From Sclerodactyla briareus (lineage: Eukaryota > Echinodermata > Holothuroidea > Dendrochirotida > Sclerodactylidae), in contig JAODTK010005889.1 of the NCBI GenBank assembly GCA_026419785.1, positions 358,501 through 422,500 of the forward strand: a DNA stretch of 64,000 nt. Reading direction: 5' to 3'. Positions within the stretch are counted from its first letter, which is position 1. Each line of letters starts with the position of its first letter. Both the position numbers and the translations under genes were made by a program. Of this stretch, positions 42,961-57,369 are shown piece by piece. The notes below the pieces were generated by a model. The model saw only the letters and a list, made by a program, of their open reading frames with translations. It ran no database searches and was not told where the DNA came from.

Positions 42961-45900
42961 ATTTCACCCAAAATCGCTCAAGGTCTCTCTAAATATTACT
43001 TAGATCACCCAAGGGTCTCTCTGAAAATAACTTTGGGCTTGGTCTCAAATCCATAGACACTCGTTGAACCCATCCTCGTGTATGTACTCTTGGTATCCAA
43101 CGGCAGGAGGGGTACCTTGTTCAACATGTTGACTAAAGATCAAATGAATCTGGATTATAAGGAGGGGGGTCTTAATTCTGACATCTATAATCTATTTTAA
43201 ACCTGACGCTGAATTCATAAATTTTTGAATAGCTCCTTTTTTTGTTTATCTAAAGCTGCTTGTACGAGTTTATCAGTATCTGGACGAGATGCAGGTTTTG
43301 ATTTCCTTATACTCTTTCATTTCATGACACTGGCCTGTCTTTGCGTAATAAGTAGAAATTCTTTCTGATGATAGCACAATCATCCAGAGCTTGTGAAATA
43401 TAATCACAAATAGTATTTAGTTTGACTCTGCCACAATTTAAGTTCATTATGTTTTTCGTTTAGTTTTAAGTTTTTTATTGAAAACATTTGTTGCAACACA
43501 TAACAACCACAAGCAATGCAACACCTTCCAGAGCAAACCAACAGGTGAAGTGATAAACTCCACCCCATAGCTGCAATTCCTGAAGCGCAAGTAACAAACT
43601 CCACACGCCTTGAATGGTTCTAGTTGTCGTTTATATAGTATTAATAATTTTGTCTATACTTTCATACAGGAAACTATTTTATCTCTTTCAGCTGTCTCTG
43701 TCTTTTTTAATATCATCAATTTTTTGTAGTCTTGAAAGGCACCCTCATTCGGCGGTAACTTCGGATAAATGTCCGTCATTTAAGTGATTCGTTTTATTGT
43801 TAATGTCGTATGGATTTTGTGATACATACCAGAATTATCAACTAAAAGATTGCAATAAACATTCATACCTCATCTGGTGCTACCAAAACACAGACAACCA
43901 CACTGGAACATAACTGTATTACTCCTGAACAATTCATTCGGCTCTATACCATTTCAGAGAAATAGTAAGGTGTTTTATTTGTAAAACAATTCGTGTTAGT
44001 ATACGGCAATCCCAGTGGTTCTTTATTGTTTTTTATCCTATAGCAAAACATCATAACATTAGTATCATATGACAACATAACCAAGGCTGTTGATGGAAAC
44101 ATCCCACTAAATAGTATCCCAGGAAGTCATAACAAGAAGTGGTGTAATAAGTTAGTTACAATTTTCCAATGTAGATTTTTCAATATTCACTAATCATACA
44201 TATTCATACCCTCATTGATATTTGATTCTATTGCAGGTTGCTAATTGTAGGGAATGCCAAATATACTAGTTATTTCAACAGTAGTATTACTTCTAAAAAG
44301 TAATATCAGTGGCAGCCCTTTAATATTAATATCATTCCATCTGCATCTTAATGGGCATGAATTTACATCTTACATTAATTATTGCCATTGCAACAGTTTT
44401 TCAATTTGTAGTGCTCCATTCTGTATGTATGCTACTTTCGTAGTATGGGTACTGACCCAAAGGAATGACACCCAACATTTTAGATGGGTCCCCCGTTAAA
44501 TTATTATTTGGTGGAAAAAATTTGATCACAGGTAAAATAAATAGCGTGAATTTTTGCATGTCCTACTTTTCGAATGTGTTCACCATCAAACCACCAACAT
44601 GTATAAGTGAAAAAAAAGTCTTCAATATCTCAAAAATTGATGCATTATTTTCTGGAACTTTAGTTTCAAATTCCCATTGGATTATTGACCTTAATCGCCA
44701 GCCAAGATAATTCAATGGTGATCAAATGCACCAGCCGATCCACATTGTAAAGGCAGCGCCAAGGAAAAGTCCCTTTCATCACTACCAACCATAACTAATT
44801 TTTTCACCTTTAGAAAATATTGTAATAACTACCAAAATATACGCGATTGAAAGTCATTTGAAATTTCCTCCCTATTGTCTGTAGTATTGTTTCCCAAGTC
44901 AAACGACTTTTAAAATGTTAATTTCATAAGTATGATCATTTATTAAATATATGATGTTTTTAAAATAAAAGACATGTTACCACCAGCATGTCAAAGCAAT
45001 TATTCAAAAGATACAAAGTTTAGATAGTATATATCACACCAGCAATAAAGAGCATTCGAGCAACAAAAGACTTCACCAAGTAAAATATACATATTTGAAT
45101 ACGACACATCTGAAATCGAATGTTCTACCGATTGATTGAAAAATTATGTAGTACAACACGTTCAATCTGATGAGGTCTATAACGATTGAACTCAAACCCG
45201 ATGCAATTTTGGCAAATCAACTCAACTTTGTAATTGGTGTAGCACCTCAGGGTGTGGTGTCAGCTATGACCCCCTCCAACATACAGACAGTAGAATTAAA
45301 AGTTTTATAGGTTCATGTTATTATCTTTGTCGGATGGATGCTGAAAGAAATGGGGTGTACCACACCATTTCAAAATTCATAAATGCATGCATAAAAGATA
45401 GACATGTCAGCATATGGAGGAATATGTCATCAGTTCATGCTTTCACAGAAATCAAATTGGAAGCAACACGTCAATACCCATAGTAATGGTTTAGGCACTG
45501 CTTATGATGACGGGAATTCACTTGTATTAGACGGTAATTAGGACATAGTAGTTTACACATACACATGAGGGTTACCCAGAGCAATGTAATGGCTTTGGTT
45601 AAAAATCAACATGTACAGCTAGAACACAGTGTATTCACCTTTCGAAAGGCCAGTAGAAGGCGCTGAGGGGTTGTAATTACCACAAGCAGAAGGTCTAACA
45701 GTATTTGGCACAGAGGACACTCAATGATTGCATGAGAACTTGTTTATTGTATTTTAGAGGGCACAAACTCAAACAAAAAACACGTTTGTCCACAACTGGC
45801 ACATCTCTAGATGCTAAACGACAGTTTTTGTCTATATGAAGAGGATGTAAACAAGTCTCCAGTAGATTTACAAAAGTAGTTTAAAACGCTATCAAAGCTC

Positions 45901-48900
45901 ACTGCAATATGCTCGTCGCAAAGTAGACTTTGTTAGTCGGTAAACATGTTTACTGATGCCACAGTTAAAACAATGAGGATGGGTTAACCATATAGGTTCT
46001 AATAATGAAATCAAATAGCCCAGAAAACAACAACCGCACTCGGTACGAATGATTATTTTAATACTGCAGGTGTTATTGATGGAGGAAGCTGCGAGCATGC
46101 CCATACAAAAACAATGTTAGTGAACCTGTTAGTGAGTTTGATGATATGACTTCGATGAACCAATTACAACTCCAAACTACATTGATGCTAACAACTAAAC
46201 AGTTGAACAACAACTACATTAGAAAACACCAGAATCAACAACTACACGAATACTGCAACGTGCACATAGAAAATGACAAAAACTGCCATCAATCGTTGGG
46301 GTACTGGGATTGAAAGGATTTCATATATGCTGGATGATTGTACTTAAAATAATCACAAAGATGTTTATTCAAGTTAATAACTACCAAAGCTACAACACCA
46401 GTAACAAATGTCCACACATTTAGCAGCCAATCTACCACCACCACTCAATGCATTTAATAGCCAAGATCAAACACCCGATGATGCATGCCGTGCATCCCGC
46501 GTTAGAACCCTAACGTCCCAATACATCGCAATACTTTTTCGAATATCTGTAATCTGTTGTTTACTACCACCACTCGGGATTGGACTTGGTTTTTGGGTGG
46601 ACACAAACACTTTTAACACCTGCAAAGATGCTTGTAACAATAGTTTAATAGCTAATGCTATAACTGTTAATATACTAACCAGGGTTACACCTTGTTCTCA
46701 AATAAAATTCTCACTTTTTCCGATAGTGTCGGTCTTCATTTTAAAATTTGATTTGATAGTTCTTTTTATTCTGTTAATTGCCCACGCAATGCACTATCAT
46801 TTATACTGCAGCTGACAATCTACCACTTTCTTCTATTTCCAAGTCTTTATTCTGCTTTGATTTCTTTTCAGCTTCTGACATCCTCTACCTCTGTGCTTGC
46901 GCTAGATTATTTTTGTTACTAAATATAATATAACATCGTCTATTCTTTCAGTTTTTTGCAAGTATGACAAGCTCACCACGAGAATTTTATGAAGAGCTTC
47001 ATTGAGAGCTAGTAGTTCTCTGATACTAAGTTCTGTTTGGTATCAACGTACATCACCTGTTAGCTAACACATTATCGATTAGCGCTGCATATCACCTTGT
47101 AATGTATGAGCCGATATCATTAGCAACTTCTGGCAGTTCTTTCCAGTTCAATATTACTCAGTATTCGGAGGTAGATTTATTGCTAACTTTTGGGTGGATG
47201 GTTAGAGTAGTTCACAAACCCCATTTATTCGTATCGTATTTACATTAAATTTTATAATACTATAGAAAATTGCTTTTACTTTTACACTGAGTGACTGATT
47301 TATATCTTTATCTGTTTTTTAACTAAGATCACCACCCCAAGTTTAAAATTATCAGAATTTTAAACATTTGGGTTTAATCCATATTCTTCTAGAATCTTAG
47401 CATAGAAATCCTCTACTTTGGTTCTTTTTAATGCTCATTCAAGACAAATCCAATCCTTCGTCTAGATTATTAGTTGGTCATCAAATGAATCATCATGATA
47501 AACGTTAGTTCATCAGCATCATCTTTCCAGAGCGGGAATTTTCTTCAAACCATAATCATCCAAGCAAAACGTCATTCATTTTTATTTAAAAGTAATATTG
47601 ATTAAATAAAATGGCAAACACACTACGGCCGCAAATTGAATCCTTACAGAAAATTAAGTATTGCATGGGGTGTGAAAGGTATTAGACAATCTGTTGGGAT
47701 TCCGAACAACCCAGCACAATAAGATCAAAACACATGTAACGGTTAGATCTCCAAATTTAGGTGTAGAGATGTCATAGTACCCGGAAAACAGACTAGCTTT
47801 TAACATCGACCTAATATCTGAAGACGATGCAAAACAGAACATGTTCACAATCTTGGTAGAGCAATTGTAAAAAAGATAAGTGCTAAAATAGAAGGTTATG
47901 AAATTTATCCCTGGACGATGCAGATGTGTATAACTGCTCATAGCGATTATGGTTTTTGCGAGCAGGACACCTCAAAAATATGCGTATGAGGTATATGTAA
48001 TGAAATACATTGAAATTGAGAGTTGAGGCTGCAGATTAAGATCCCGCAGCCAAACGATGGTAAAGATAAAAGCTATTCGCGATGACTATGGGGACGATTC
48101 TATATTCCTCTGAATTGAGCTGCTGACAAATCATATGACCTAGTATCAAGGATGGCCTCAATGACCGTCGGAGTTATGAATTAAAATAATAATATGGTCG
48201 GTGATATAGCACAGACACAGAACGTAGTTATAAAATAAGGTGAACAGTTTAGAATACGAAAGGTTTACTAATGCAGAGCTAGCTAGAATGAATTAGAAAC
48301 CAGTATCAAACCAAACTGGCTCTGTACTTAGAAGAGTATGGAACACAGAACAATTGTATTAAACAAAAAAAGATACAAATGGCATATTAATTGAACACCC
48401 AGCAAAAAAGAGGACGGGTGATACTAATGGTATTGAGTTACCCCCATGAAGTGGCCTAAATTATGCTAGAGACCCGAGTCAATTTTACAATCCAAAAACT
48501 AATAAACGTACATTATATCGAAGGGCATTCAGAATCAGTTGTATGCGAAGAGCACAGATAATCAACATTGAGATGAAATTGTAAAAAACAGTTTTAGGCA
48601 TAGGCATTGTTTAAGAACTGAACCTTTGTGATGTAACTCGCTGTGGAATGATTTGAAGATAAATACGCTCTGTAGGTAGACAATGAGAAGTAGTGTGATA
48701 ATAAAAATCACCGGTAGGCTTAGTGGTAGGAGAATAGACAATGGTTCTGAAGGTAGTTACCAAATAAAATGGAAAAAAAGGTGCAGGATAGCGGGAATTC
48801 GTACGTTTAGTATGTTGTAATGGAAGCACAGCTCAATTATAGAAATGATGTTAGATTTAGTCATGCACCCATTGTATAAATAAAATAATATATTATTAAA

Positions 48901-49629
48901 TGTTGTTCCCACAGTATCCTCATTCCGGCAATGCGTATAGCGGTCTAACCGGGTGGGAAAACAACAGAGTTTGTACGGCTTAATCTATTAGAAAAAGGGA
49001 GATACAAAAATATTTGTGAACACAAATCGTTATCATTCTGTTAACACGCTAAGATGGAATAAAGCTTATAAAAACAGGAAAATGGGTCTGGCAAGATTCT
49101 GAATTATGTCTTGGATTCTACCAAATACATGGACTCTATCTAGAGATATTACGAACGTTCCAAAGGTGGATGAAACGTAATATCCTAGATGATGGTTGCG
49201 CAAACTAAGGATTCGTCATATAGAAAACATAAAATTCTAAATGCATGACAGTGAATTAGCGTGCGGGTAGACATGCCATCCAAAAAAACAGGGGTTGTTG
49301 GATTTTGTCACCAAAAAACTTTTTTTTTAAATTTTAAATGTTTTTTTTTTTTTGAGTGGTTATGAAAGATTTTAGAGCAAACAGACCAAAAGGGGTTGTG
49401 TTTAGTTATTGCAAAGATCGTGATTCATACGAAAGGTGAAAGAAAAGATGTACATACACGAGGATGGTGTTCACACGAGTGCTTATGGATTTAAACATGG
49501 GTGAAAATAAGTATATTAGGAGACCTTGGGTGAATGGGACAGAACCCCCATTCCAATATAAGTTATATTTAGAGCAAGGACTGGAGTGATTTGGGTGAAT
49601 GCGAAGAACCCCCAATTTCATAATAATAA
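42961..49629. other. AT-rich stretch without recognised genes
   Basis: ORFs are mostly below 100 codons. The longest, plus 46408-46815 (135 codons), contains two hydrophobic stretches (ISVICCLLPPLGIGLGF and FIVLFILL-like) but has no family match and no splice context. Other frames at 44254-44710 (plus) and 47654-47941 (minus) are also unrecognised. T and A runs occur at 49319-49352. Confidence 0.45.
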
Positions 49630-51400
49630 CGGTTATTATAAAAAAAATTGGGTGATCACCAGTGACGTGAATGGTATTTGCTGAAGGAGGATTCTTAGAT
49701 TATGGAGTCGTGAAATATTCAAAACAACTGGGGGTGAACATCTTTGCCCGTTCTCAGGTCCCAAATTGTTAATCGACTTATACGCCATTGTTAGTGTTCG
49801 ATGCATAACATGGTCTCCAGCTAGTTTGGAATAATGCAGTTGAGCTATCCTCAAATGAGGCATTTCGATATTCTCGCGGCGCTCCTTTGCAATTTTATAA
49901 TTCTATAAATCCTGGCAGTAGTGGAGTATTTTATGGAGGATATAAGCCATAATGATACGATACATGTCGATGTATCAATATACTGTTTAATCCGCCGAAA
50001 GAGGGCCAATCTCGTAATTATCGTGCTGACAATAGAATCGAGTGTGCTTGCCAGGTTAAATGGCAGTCTATTATGACCACATAAAGTTTTTAGGTGTCTT
50101 GAATGTCGAAAATAATGTTTCATTTTTCTGGACAAAACTCCTTCTGTTCTTGCAAACTATATACGCCTGCTTGGAGCATATCAACATTGATTTAGTTTTA
50201 CCAGTGTTGACCGCCATTTTATTATTTTTACACCATTAGACATATTTTTGGCATCAAGTTCAAATTTCGTTTGCAGGGATTCAATATCATTACTTGAGAC
50301 ATGAACAGGTGGTCATCTGCGTACATGTCAACTCTACAGTGAGTTAGGCAGCAGGCTTAGATCATTAATATAGTCCAAGAATAATAGGGGCCCCAAGAGT
50401 TATCTTTGGGACACGACCTAGTGAATTCATACAGAGGAGACAGTACCACCCATGAGACATTATGACTTCATTCAACAAGTGAACTTGAACCATTCAATAG
50501 TAGAGGGGAGAAAACACAAAATATCATGATTGTTACTATGATGAAACGCTTCCGGCGTCTAAAAAACAGCGCCAGTTAGCCCTCCTAATCGTAATTCCAT
50601 TCCAAATTCAGTAGAACATGTAATAAAGCGCAGTTCACAGATTGCTGCGATCTAAATCCCGATTGTGAACTCACCAATAACTGGAATTGATCTAAGGAAA
50701 TTAGTAGGCAAATGCACAGGCCTCTCTAATTTTCGGACAAGACAGGGAGAATTTATATCGGACGGTAATTGGGTACATCTAGTCTAAGGTTATCTTTGAA
50801 GATCGTATACTTGCAATCTTCCAGTGGAAGGGAGAGGGTTGTAATTGTATCGTGCTAATAATGTGAGTAGTGCTTCTATATATATATATAGCTATATATA
50901 TATGTCGAGCGCTTCATTTTTAAAATCTAGCACTTACTCGTCAAACCTGTGTGATTTGGAAGCATCAAGAGTTGTTCTTTAAAAAAAAGATACGAACGCA
51001 CAACATGGTCAGAAATAGGGGATTTCAAAATGTTGTAACCAAGGGATTTCAAACGTACATGCATTCCAACATATGAAGAATCAAAAATAAGAAATCCACT
51101 ATCAGTTATTGCCAGGCTACTGACGTAAAATCCCGAATTGAAGGATAACTATCCGAATTATTAGTAATCTTAGTAGCATCAAGCCTTAGTAAAGGGGGGT
51201 TGCCACTTTGTGTTTTGGTTTATTGACTGAAACATTCCTCAAGATTTTCCATATGTCTTGGAGGGTACAGCGTTTTTTCCTATATCTCATTTTTAAAATG
51301 TTCCGCTTGGCAGAACGTATAAGACATGTTACTTTATCGCGCCAGAACGCTATTGATTGGGGTCATCTTTTTAACGGCATCACGGCCGGTTCATGGCATT
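49630..51400 (-). mobile_element. CR1/L2-like LINE fragment with RT, degenerate
   Basis: Read on the minus strand from high to low coordinates: KKRCTLQDIWKILRNVSVNK (about 51210-51290, linker before RT), a PSTGRLQVYDLQR-like and SVLPCLS block (about 50730-50830), SSQSGFRSQQSVNCALLHV (about 50615-50675, the palm block with GFR), a degenerate GVPQGS-LGPLL block (about 50370-50400), VDMYADDH (about 50309-50332; catalytic YADD), IKLQRSAARI (about 49868-49900) and LTMAYKSINNLGPE (about 49750-49795, the conserved C-terminal helix). Frames change repeatedly. The endonuclease is not recognised and the 3' end is not fixed. Confidence 0.8.
50875..50905. repeat. (TA)n microsatellite
   Basis: About 15 TA steps interrupted by one AGC (TATATAGCTATATATA), itself palindromic. 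It lies inside the LINE fragment. Confidence 0.9.
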
Positions 51401-51766
51401 CAGAATAGTTGTATCAATCATGGTTGGTTGCGTACACTTTTATCGTTTTAGTTGTTAGGTGCATGTCGATTTTAATGCTTCGTGGAAAATATTTTCCCAC
51501 ATAGAAAGAGCTTCATCAGGAGAGTCAAGTCCAAAACAACCCCTCTTTGAGTCTCTGCGAAAACATGACTCGTATGCTTTTAATCATATTTCTCTATAAT
51601 CCCAACTTTGGAGAAGAGCGGCAAACCAAAGGGCCGTATTTTCTGGGATGGGTCGGCGCAAAATACAATTTCAGAAGCGTGCAGGGAAAACTGCCCCTAG
51701 TGCCTCTCTCCCGCACGGTCGGTCATAGTCTTTGCAGCATCCGATTGGTGGCAGGAGGAGCCCAAG

Positions 51767-52150
51767 TTAACTACGAGCATAACAATGAGAAAGAATGGGG
51801 CTCCTGGAATTGCTGAGTAATCCGACGCTTCCAGGGCGACATCGGAGAGGGAGGGTGGTCAATTTTTCTTCCAGGATAACGACTGGAGCAGCATGGTGAT
51901 TAACAGTGACTTTAACAGTGTCAGAATGTCCTGTCCAGCGCTGATCAGTGCAAGCGACGAGTTTTACCCAGCATAGATCACTGTCACCACTGGGCGTCTT
52001 GTGAAGGGGCCATGGACAACAAGAGGGAATGGTGACTGGAGCAGCGGAATGTACAGTGCCACTTCTCTGCAGTGTACGAATGGGAGGGAAGGGGAAACAC
52101 GAGGCTGCACGCCCTCCAGTTCTCCGTCCGGCAACGGGCAACTCCCTCAC
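51767..52150 (-). other. GC-rich open frame, 127 codons, unknown
   Basis: Open for 127 codons in a locally GC-rich patch inside AT-rich DNA. The predicted peptide repeats HSAAPVTIP and HHAAPVVIL about 45 residues apart and has several Cys and Trp. No family was recognised and no clear splice borders were found. It could be an exon of a host gene, a repeat, or a shadow frame. Confidence 0.2.
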
Positions 52151-52339
52151 CTCTACTTAGTTTGGAGATGATTTGCGAATACTCACAGTGAGCACATTGC
52201 TCTGCTGTCATTGAATCGGTGAGCTGCAGTAAGGTCATGACGACCCTGTATCACTTTACAATACCGGGGTAAATTATTTCAAGAACTAGTAATATATGGT
52301 GTAATTTTTTCGTTCTCAGAGTGAACCATATCACTCACA

Positions 52340-52960
52340 TAATACTAGCACTACTGGCTTAGTAGGCCTATTAGTCCCAATAAAATGACCGTCATGGACC
52401 TCCTGGAACCTTAATATAATGTTAAATTTGACCATATCACACACGTTTGTAACAGAAGGCTTTGTGATCCCTTGACTGCATTGATGTTCGTTGATCTCAG
52501 ATCCCCGTTGACCTGACCCCAAATAGGGACCATGACTTATTGTGAGGAATCCGCGTACCAAGTATGAGCGTCTCCACTAAGTAGACTTAGGAGTGAGTAT
52601 GGATGTTCACAAGTCAGAATTGGCCAAAACATCAACTCCTCACGATGTTGGAAACAATACTCTGATCACATCAGAACTTATACCGAATATAAACATGATT
52701 AGATAAGTATTCCGAATGTCAACCGAGGTTTTCAGACTAGAATCATATGAACGTTGAACTGATTGCCAAATCAATACGTTTTCATTAATCATCATGAAGA
52801 GAATATACATGCCAGTATGAGCTTCTTCCGCAAGGCATTCGTTGAGTTAGGTGGGTTTACAGGGCTAAATTGGCTCGAAATATCATTTGTCCACAAATGG
52901 TCCAATGTCATCCAAACGGAACCCCGGTCGCTATGAAATGATATAGAAATCCTGGACTTA
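52340..52960 (+). repeat. TGACCT satellite, isolated diverged copy (about 2 units)
   Basis: GTTGACCTGACCCCAAATAG (about 52508), TGTGAGGAATCCGCGTACCA followed by AGTATGAGC (52540-52568) and GCCAGTATGAGCTTCTTCC (about 52810) match satellite landmarks in plus orientation, about 245 bp apart. Confidence 0.7.
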
Positions 52961-54486
52961 TTCACAAGAAAGCACACACGAAAGTGATTTATCAGACAAC
53001 TATTGCAGAATCATCGTGATTATAAGGATTAGACTTGACCGTGTTGACCTCTGAATCTTCTTATTCATGGGATTTCTGACTCGGTTAAGAAGCCAATAAA
53101 ATCAGTTGGAAGGAACTGGATTAGATTTATCGATTACAAAAAAAAACACATAATATATTTGGGGCCGAAACCCTTATTATAGAATTTTCAAACTGTGAAA
53201 AATGCAAGCGTTTCTGTTGCACTAGATAAAGTTCATTCATGTCGCCAGTTACGATCTGCGTAATGTGAATGATACACGACGCATATTGTATACAATCGTA
53301 TTCAGGATATAAGTCGAGACATATCCTGTAAGAGTTGATGAGTTATGGCATAGCTACGCCGGGACAGATTACAATGAATTTGATGAGAGGACCATCAACA
53401 CATAAAGTAGTTATATAGCGTTTGCGAAATTTGAAAGGGTTATTAATCCCCAGTGTTGTTGTCATTCCGCTAACCTATTTTGGGGGGAAGACCTTCCATT
53501 TTTCGACCGTATTCGTTGACTGAGTCTAGCATAGATATTATTTAGTGAGGTAGGAACTTGGAGTTGGAGATGAGATTAACCACAGCTGTGTTGTTGTAAA
53601 GTATGACTCCACGGAGGTCACACTGGGAGACAAAACGGGTCAATGGGTCTTATTATCGTTGTGAATTATCAACACTATAGATTCCCCTACCCTGCGGAGA
53701 ACTCTTACAAAACCGCGTCAGCACCCAAAAGATCATAAAATCATTCCTAATGATGGTCATTTTCTAAGGCGATAAACAATTTCGTGGGAGTTTGATGTTG
53801 TGGTATTGGTTTTAAATAAACATTGATATGAAATATAAAGGTAAAACCGCGACCTCTAGACCCGGTGGTGGGTGAGAGGTGACGGAGGAGTGATTTGCAA
53901 TCATGTTCTCGCAATGTGGGACATTGCTTAGGTATGATAACAGTCAAGGCTCACAACCGAGCTTACGAGACCGCATGTGATAGCCCCTGGCTTAACCATC
54001 CAGCCCAATATTCCCGGCCTTTGCAGTTATCGGACCTCCAATGACTCATACACTAAATTACCTTTGTCAGGGGTTCTTGACTCTTGTGTGCCCGACTTGG
54101 AGGCCCAAACCACATTCAAGAGACAGAAAACTGTAGCAACGACAAGTGGCACCTTAAAAAATTACCATACATCGACATATAAAACTTTCGGCCAAGAGGA
54201 GCTTGAAGGTATCAGACGACATTCTTCGACGGGATTCTGTCCGAAACAGACACCTGTAGAATGCGAATAAGTGAAATCCAACTGGATTCCCACCAAAACT
54301 CACACCTTGTGTAAATTCAGACCATGTGACAGTTATTGCGGAAGAAAAACCCATCATATATTGATAGGTAACAGAAAAATGGGTTTCAAAATGTTTAGGC
54401 ACAATTTCTCTAATGCGCAGGAAAAACACCAATGGGTCGCTACATAAGGTGGGTGGCAAATGGTGCACCCAATTGGCTGGTGCACA
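52961..54486. other. No gene recognised
   Basis: Unique-looking sequence with ORFs up to 97 codons (plus 53977-54270), none with a known domain. Confidence 0.45.
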
Positions 54487-55497
54487 CAGTGGCGTCACCA
54501 GACTTTTAAAACTGGGGGGGGGGGCACAAAGGGGGCACAGACATTTGTGGGGGGGCAAAAGAAACACATCTAAGCGGAGCGACACCATGTTTGCGCGGAG
54601 CGTACAAGAAAATGTTTTGGTTGCGCAAGCCCCCAAGATGGCGGAAATGAACTTTCACGAGCATTTCAGGTGCCATGTCCAAGCTTCAAATCTGTCATTT
54701 TGTGATACCCTCCAACTTCGTAACGGTTTTAAAATTTTTTAACATTTTGGGGTTTTTCAGACATCGGTCTTATCGCTGCCCAGACTTTTGGCCCGATACT
54801 CAGCAATTTGTGCTTCGACACTACTGTTCAACTGGTGCGCGCGACGCGCGCAAAATTTTCTTGGGTTTCCCCCGACACATCCGGAAAAAACAGGATTTCA
54901 ATAAAATTTGGGAACATTTTAGCTATCTTCAGTCTTACTGTCCCAACCAGATTTGAGACGTCAGTAGCGTTACCTGAGCGATGTTCACATGCGTTTGAAA
55001 ATCGAAGCAGTCGAATAGCCTAAGCTCTCAAGTTCCAAATCGCGCGTGGTAGAGGGAGAAGGAAAACGGACCGGAGTGCTAAGGGTCAGTAAAAAAAAAG
55101 CGGTTGACCCCCTGTAGTTTTCAAGGACAATGAGGAATGTTGTTGTATAGTTTCAGTATTTAACCTCTCAGATATGTATGAGTTAGGGGCCAGTGAGGTA
55201 GACATTTCCTAGAGTGGCGCGGAGATGACGCGGAAAGCTAACGGGACAGAATCACTACTATACACCCGCGAAGCGGCGAAAATGTCCTTTCTAGTGCTAT
55301 CGAGGCGAATTGGCACATACTGCCTCTCTTTACTATGCGTTTTGTGTTTTGCAGATATTATGCCAAAAAACTTGGTAGGCGATATGGACTACGGATATTT
55401 GTTTCGAAAAAAAACCAATATCATTGGGGGGGGGGCAAGGTTTCGAGCGGGGGCGACGGTGCCCCCTGCCCCCCAAACCCTGGCGACGACACGGGCT
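54487..55497. mobile_element. hAT-like non-autonomous element, about 1 kb, with target-site duplication
   Basis: The left end CAGTGGCGTCACCAG (54487-54501) pairs with the right end, which reads CCGTGTCGTCGCCAG on the opposite strand (55480-55494), 12 of 15 matching. Flanks are GGTGCACA on the left (54479-54486) and TGTGCACA on the right (55498-55505), a 7/8 match for the 8-bp duplication typical of hAT insertions. G-rich subterminal runs (54514, 55425) lie near both ends. Internal ORFs (109 and 137 codons) show no transposase motif, so it is non-autonomous or strongly decayed. Confidence 0.75.
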
Positions 55498-57369
55498 TGT
55501 GCACAGAAGTCCAATATACTCAAACATTTTTTTAAGTTAATTAAATTAAATTCCTTTCTGAATACAGGAACCTCACAAATGTTGATTCAAATTCCTTGCC
55601 CCACAAGGTGGATTTGGAGCCGCCGGTGTAATGGATAGGCGTGACTGTACGTTTGAGTTCTGCCATTGTTCAGTGATAATTAAGACGTGGCTCAGTGACT
55701 CGATTTCCGGGTAATCATTATGACAGTGGATCAAGAGCATCAATGTGGTGGATGGTCACCTGACATCAGCAGATGGCTGGGATTTTTAATTCGCCCCATA
55801 TGCGGCGTGTATAAATCGTAGAAAACTAAAGCCTGAACTCACGCAACTATGCGTCGTGATTCTTGTTAATTTCTTTGGAATACCCCAACTTTCAGTAACG
55901 AAAGAGACTCCCAAATCAATTTTAAGCTGACAAGAAGAAGAATAAGTAACTTACCACACACCAAACACGGCCGGATTGGGCTGTCAAGTGAGTTGCAAGT
56001 TACACGCCGCATCCTCTGGCCATACCAATACAAAATATAATTATGCCTATGATCCCTCTTTTCGTTTCGTTTCCTTCATTTTTTCATCTCTTCGGCAAAT
56101 ATACGAACAATAGGTATATAACGACAAAGTAGTTCATAATCAGGCAAAAGAAAGCCTAGCAGTTTGTCGCGAGCACAATCTGCCAAAACAATAACGTCAA
56201 CGAATAACAAGCCCGAAACCAAATAAGGGTGAGCAGTGGAAATTCTAGGAATAGCTACTGATGTCTTCCATATTAAGTCGAAGAGTCTTTTGCAATAGTC
56301 GCCAAAGTTCAATAGCCCGATAACGTAGTGTATTTGTGAATAGGAAGTCAGTCCGTTAGTGGTGGGAGATTAAAAAAGAGATGTGGGATCGCCCGAGTGT
56401 TGAGTTGTGCACATCCGAATGATAAATATGGAGATCAGCAAAGGCATTTGAAGACAGTATGAGTCTGAAATGGAAGGAAACAGAAACATTACCCATTAAT
56501 GCCATCTAATTCAAGAGATTATAATGACTGATACAAGTTACAGGTGTGTTCTTGAGTGCTAGCAACAATATTCGAACCCACACATCGAAATATTGGAGTG
56601 AATACGATTTTCTTGGTCGTATAGACTAATCGTCGAGCAGAAGTTTAAATGTTAGTATATACACAAGAGTTCGTGCCAGTTGAAGTTAATAATAATGAAC
56701 ATGGGCGGCGACTATGGGAGACGGGGGACGGCGCCCCCCCCCCAATAATTTGGGTGGGGCGCAGGTATCGCCCCCCCCCCCCCCCATATTGGAACCGACT
56801 GCCTATTTCGCTGACACTGTATCCGAAATATCGAGCAGCAACTGTGTTTGAACAAAGTGCATAATGACGGAAATGATAACGTTGAGTGAATCCGTTGCTC
56901 CATTGTTGCTCCATCTCAATTTTTGTGTATATTCTAGTACCCGCTAGTGTGCGACATTTATGATGTGCCTGGCAAATAGTGAGTTGCTTAAACGAATAAT
57001 TGAGTGTTCCTAATTATCAATGAAAGAAGGGTTCAATCCCTATCGTTTGCATCAGACTGGCAGACTGGCTTGGGTGTGTTCCATCATTGGACGTTGTCGA
57101 TTCGCTGCTAGGGAACCAGTTTAGTCGAATAAACAAACAACTACATACAAAATCGCGGTGTTGAGGCGAGGGGGGTATGTTCTTCCACCTTGCGGGATCT
57201 GTAATTGTTATTCCTTACGAAGTTGAAGGAATCTATGCATCATGCCAGTGCGGTCTGTGTGTATGTGTGTATGTGTGTGTTGTGTCGATGGGGTGTGTAT
57301 GTGGACGCCCCACCTCGAGGATGAGCGTCATTTACTGTTATGTTTGTATTTCATGATGATAATTGAACA
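55498..57369. other. No gene recognised; G/C-run repeat at 56700-56790
   Basis: GGGCGGCGACTATGGGAGAC at 56703, then C runs at 56736-56745 and 56771-56785, look like another remnant of the poly-G/C mobile repeats. A GT-rich stretch lies at 57255-57300. ORFs do not exceed 90 codons. Confidence 0.4.

Noticed and set aside
46408..46815. 135-codon plus-strand ORF as a membrane protein gene
   Set aside because: Hydrophobic stretches alone in AT-rich DNA are weak evidence. No homology, start context or splice signals were recognised.
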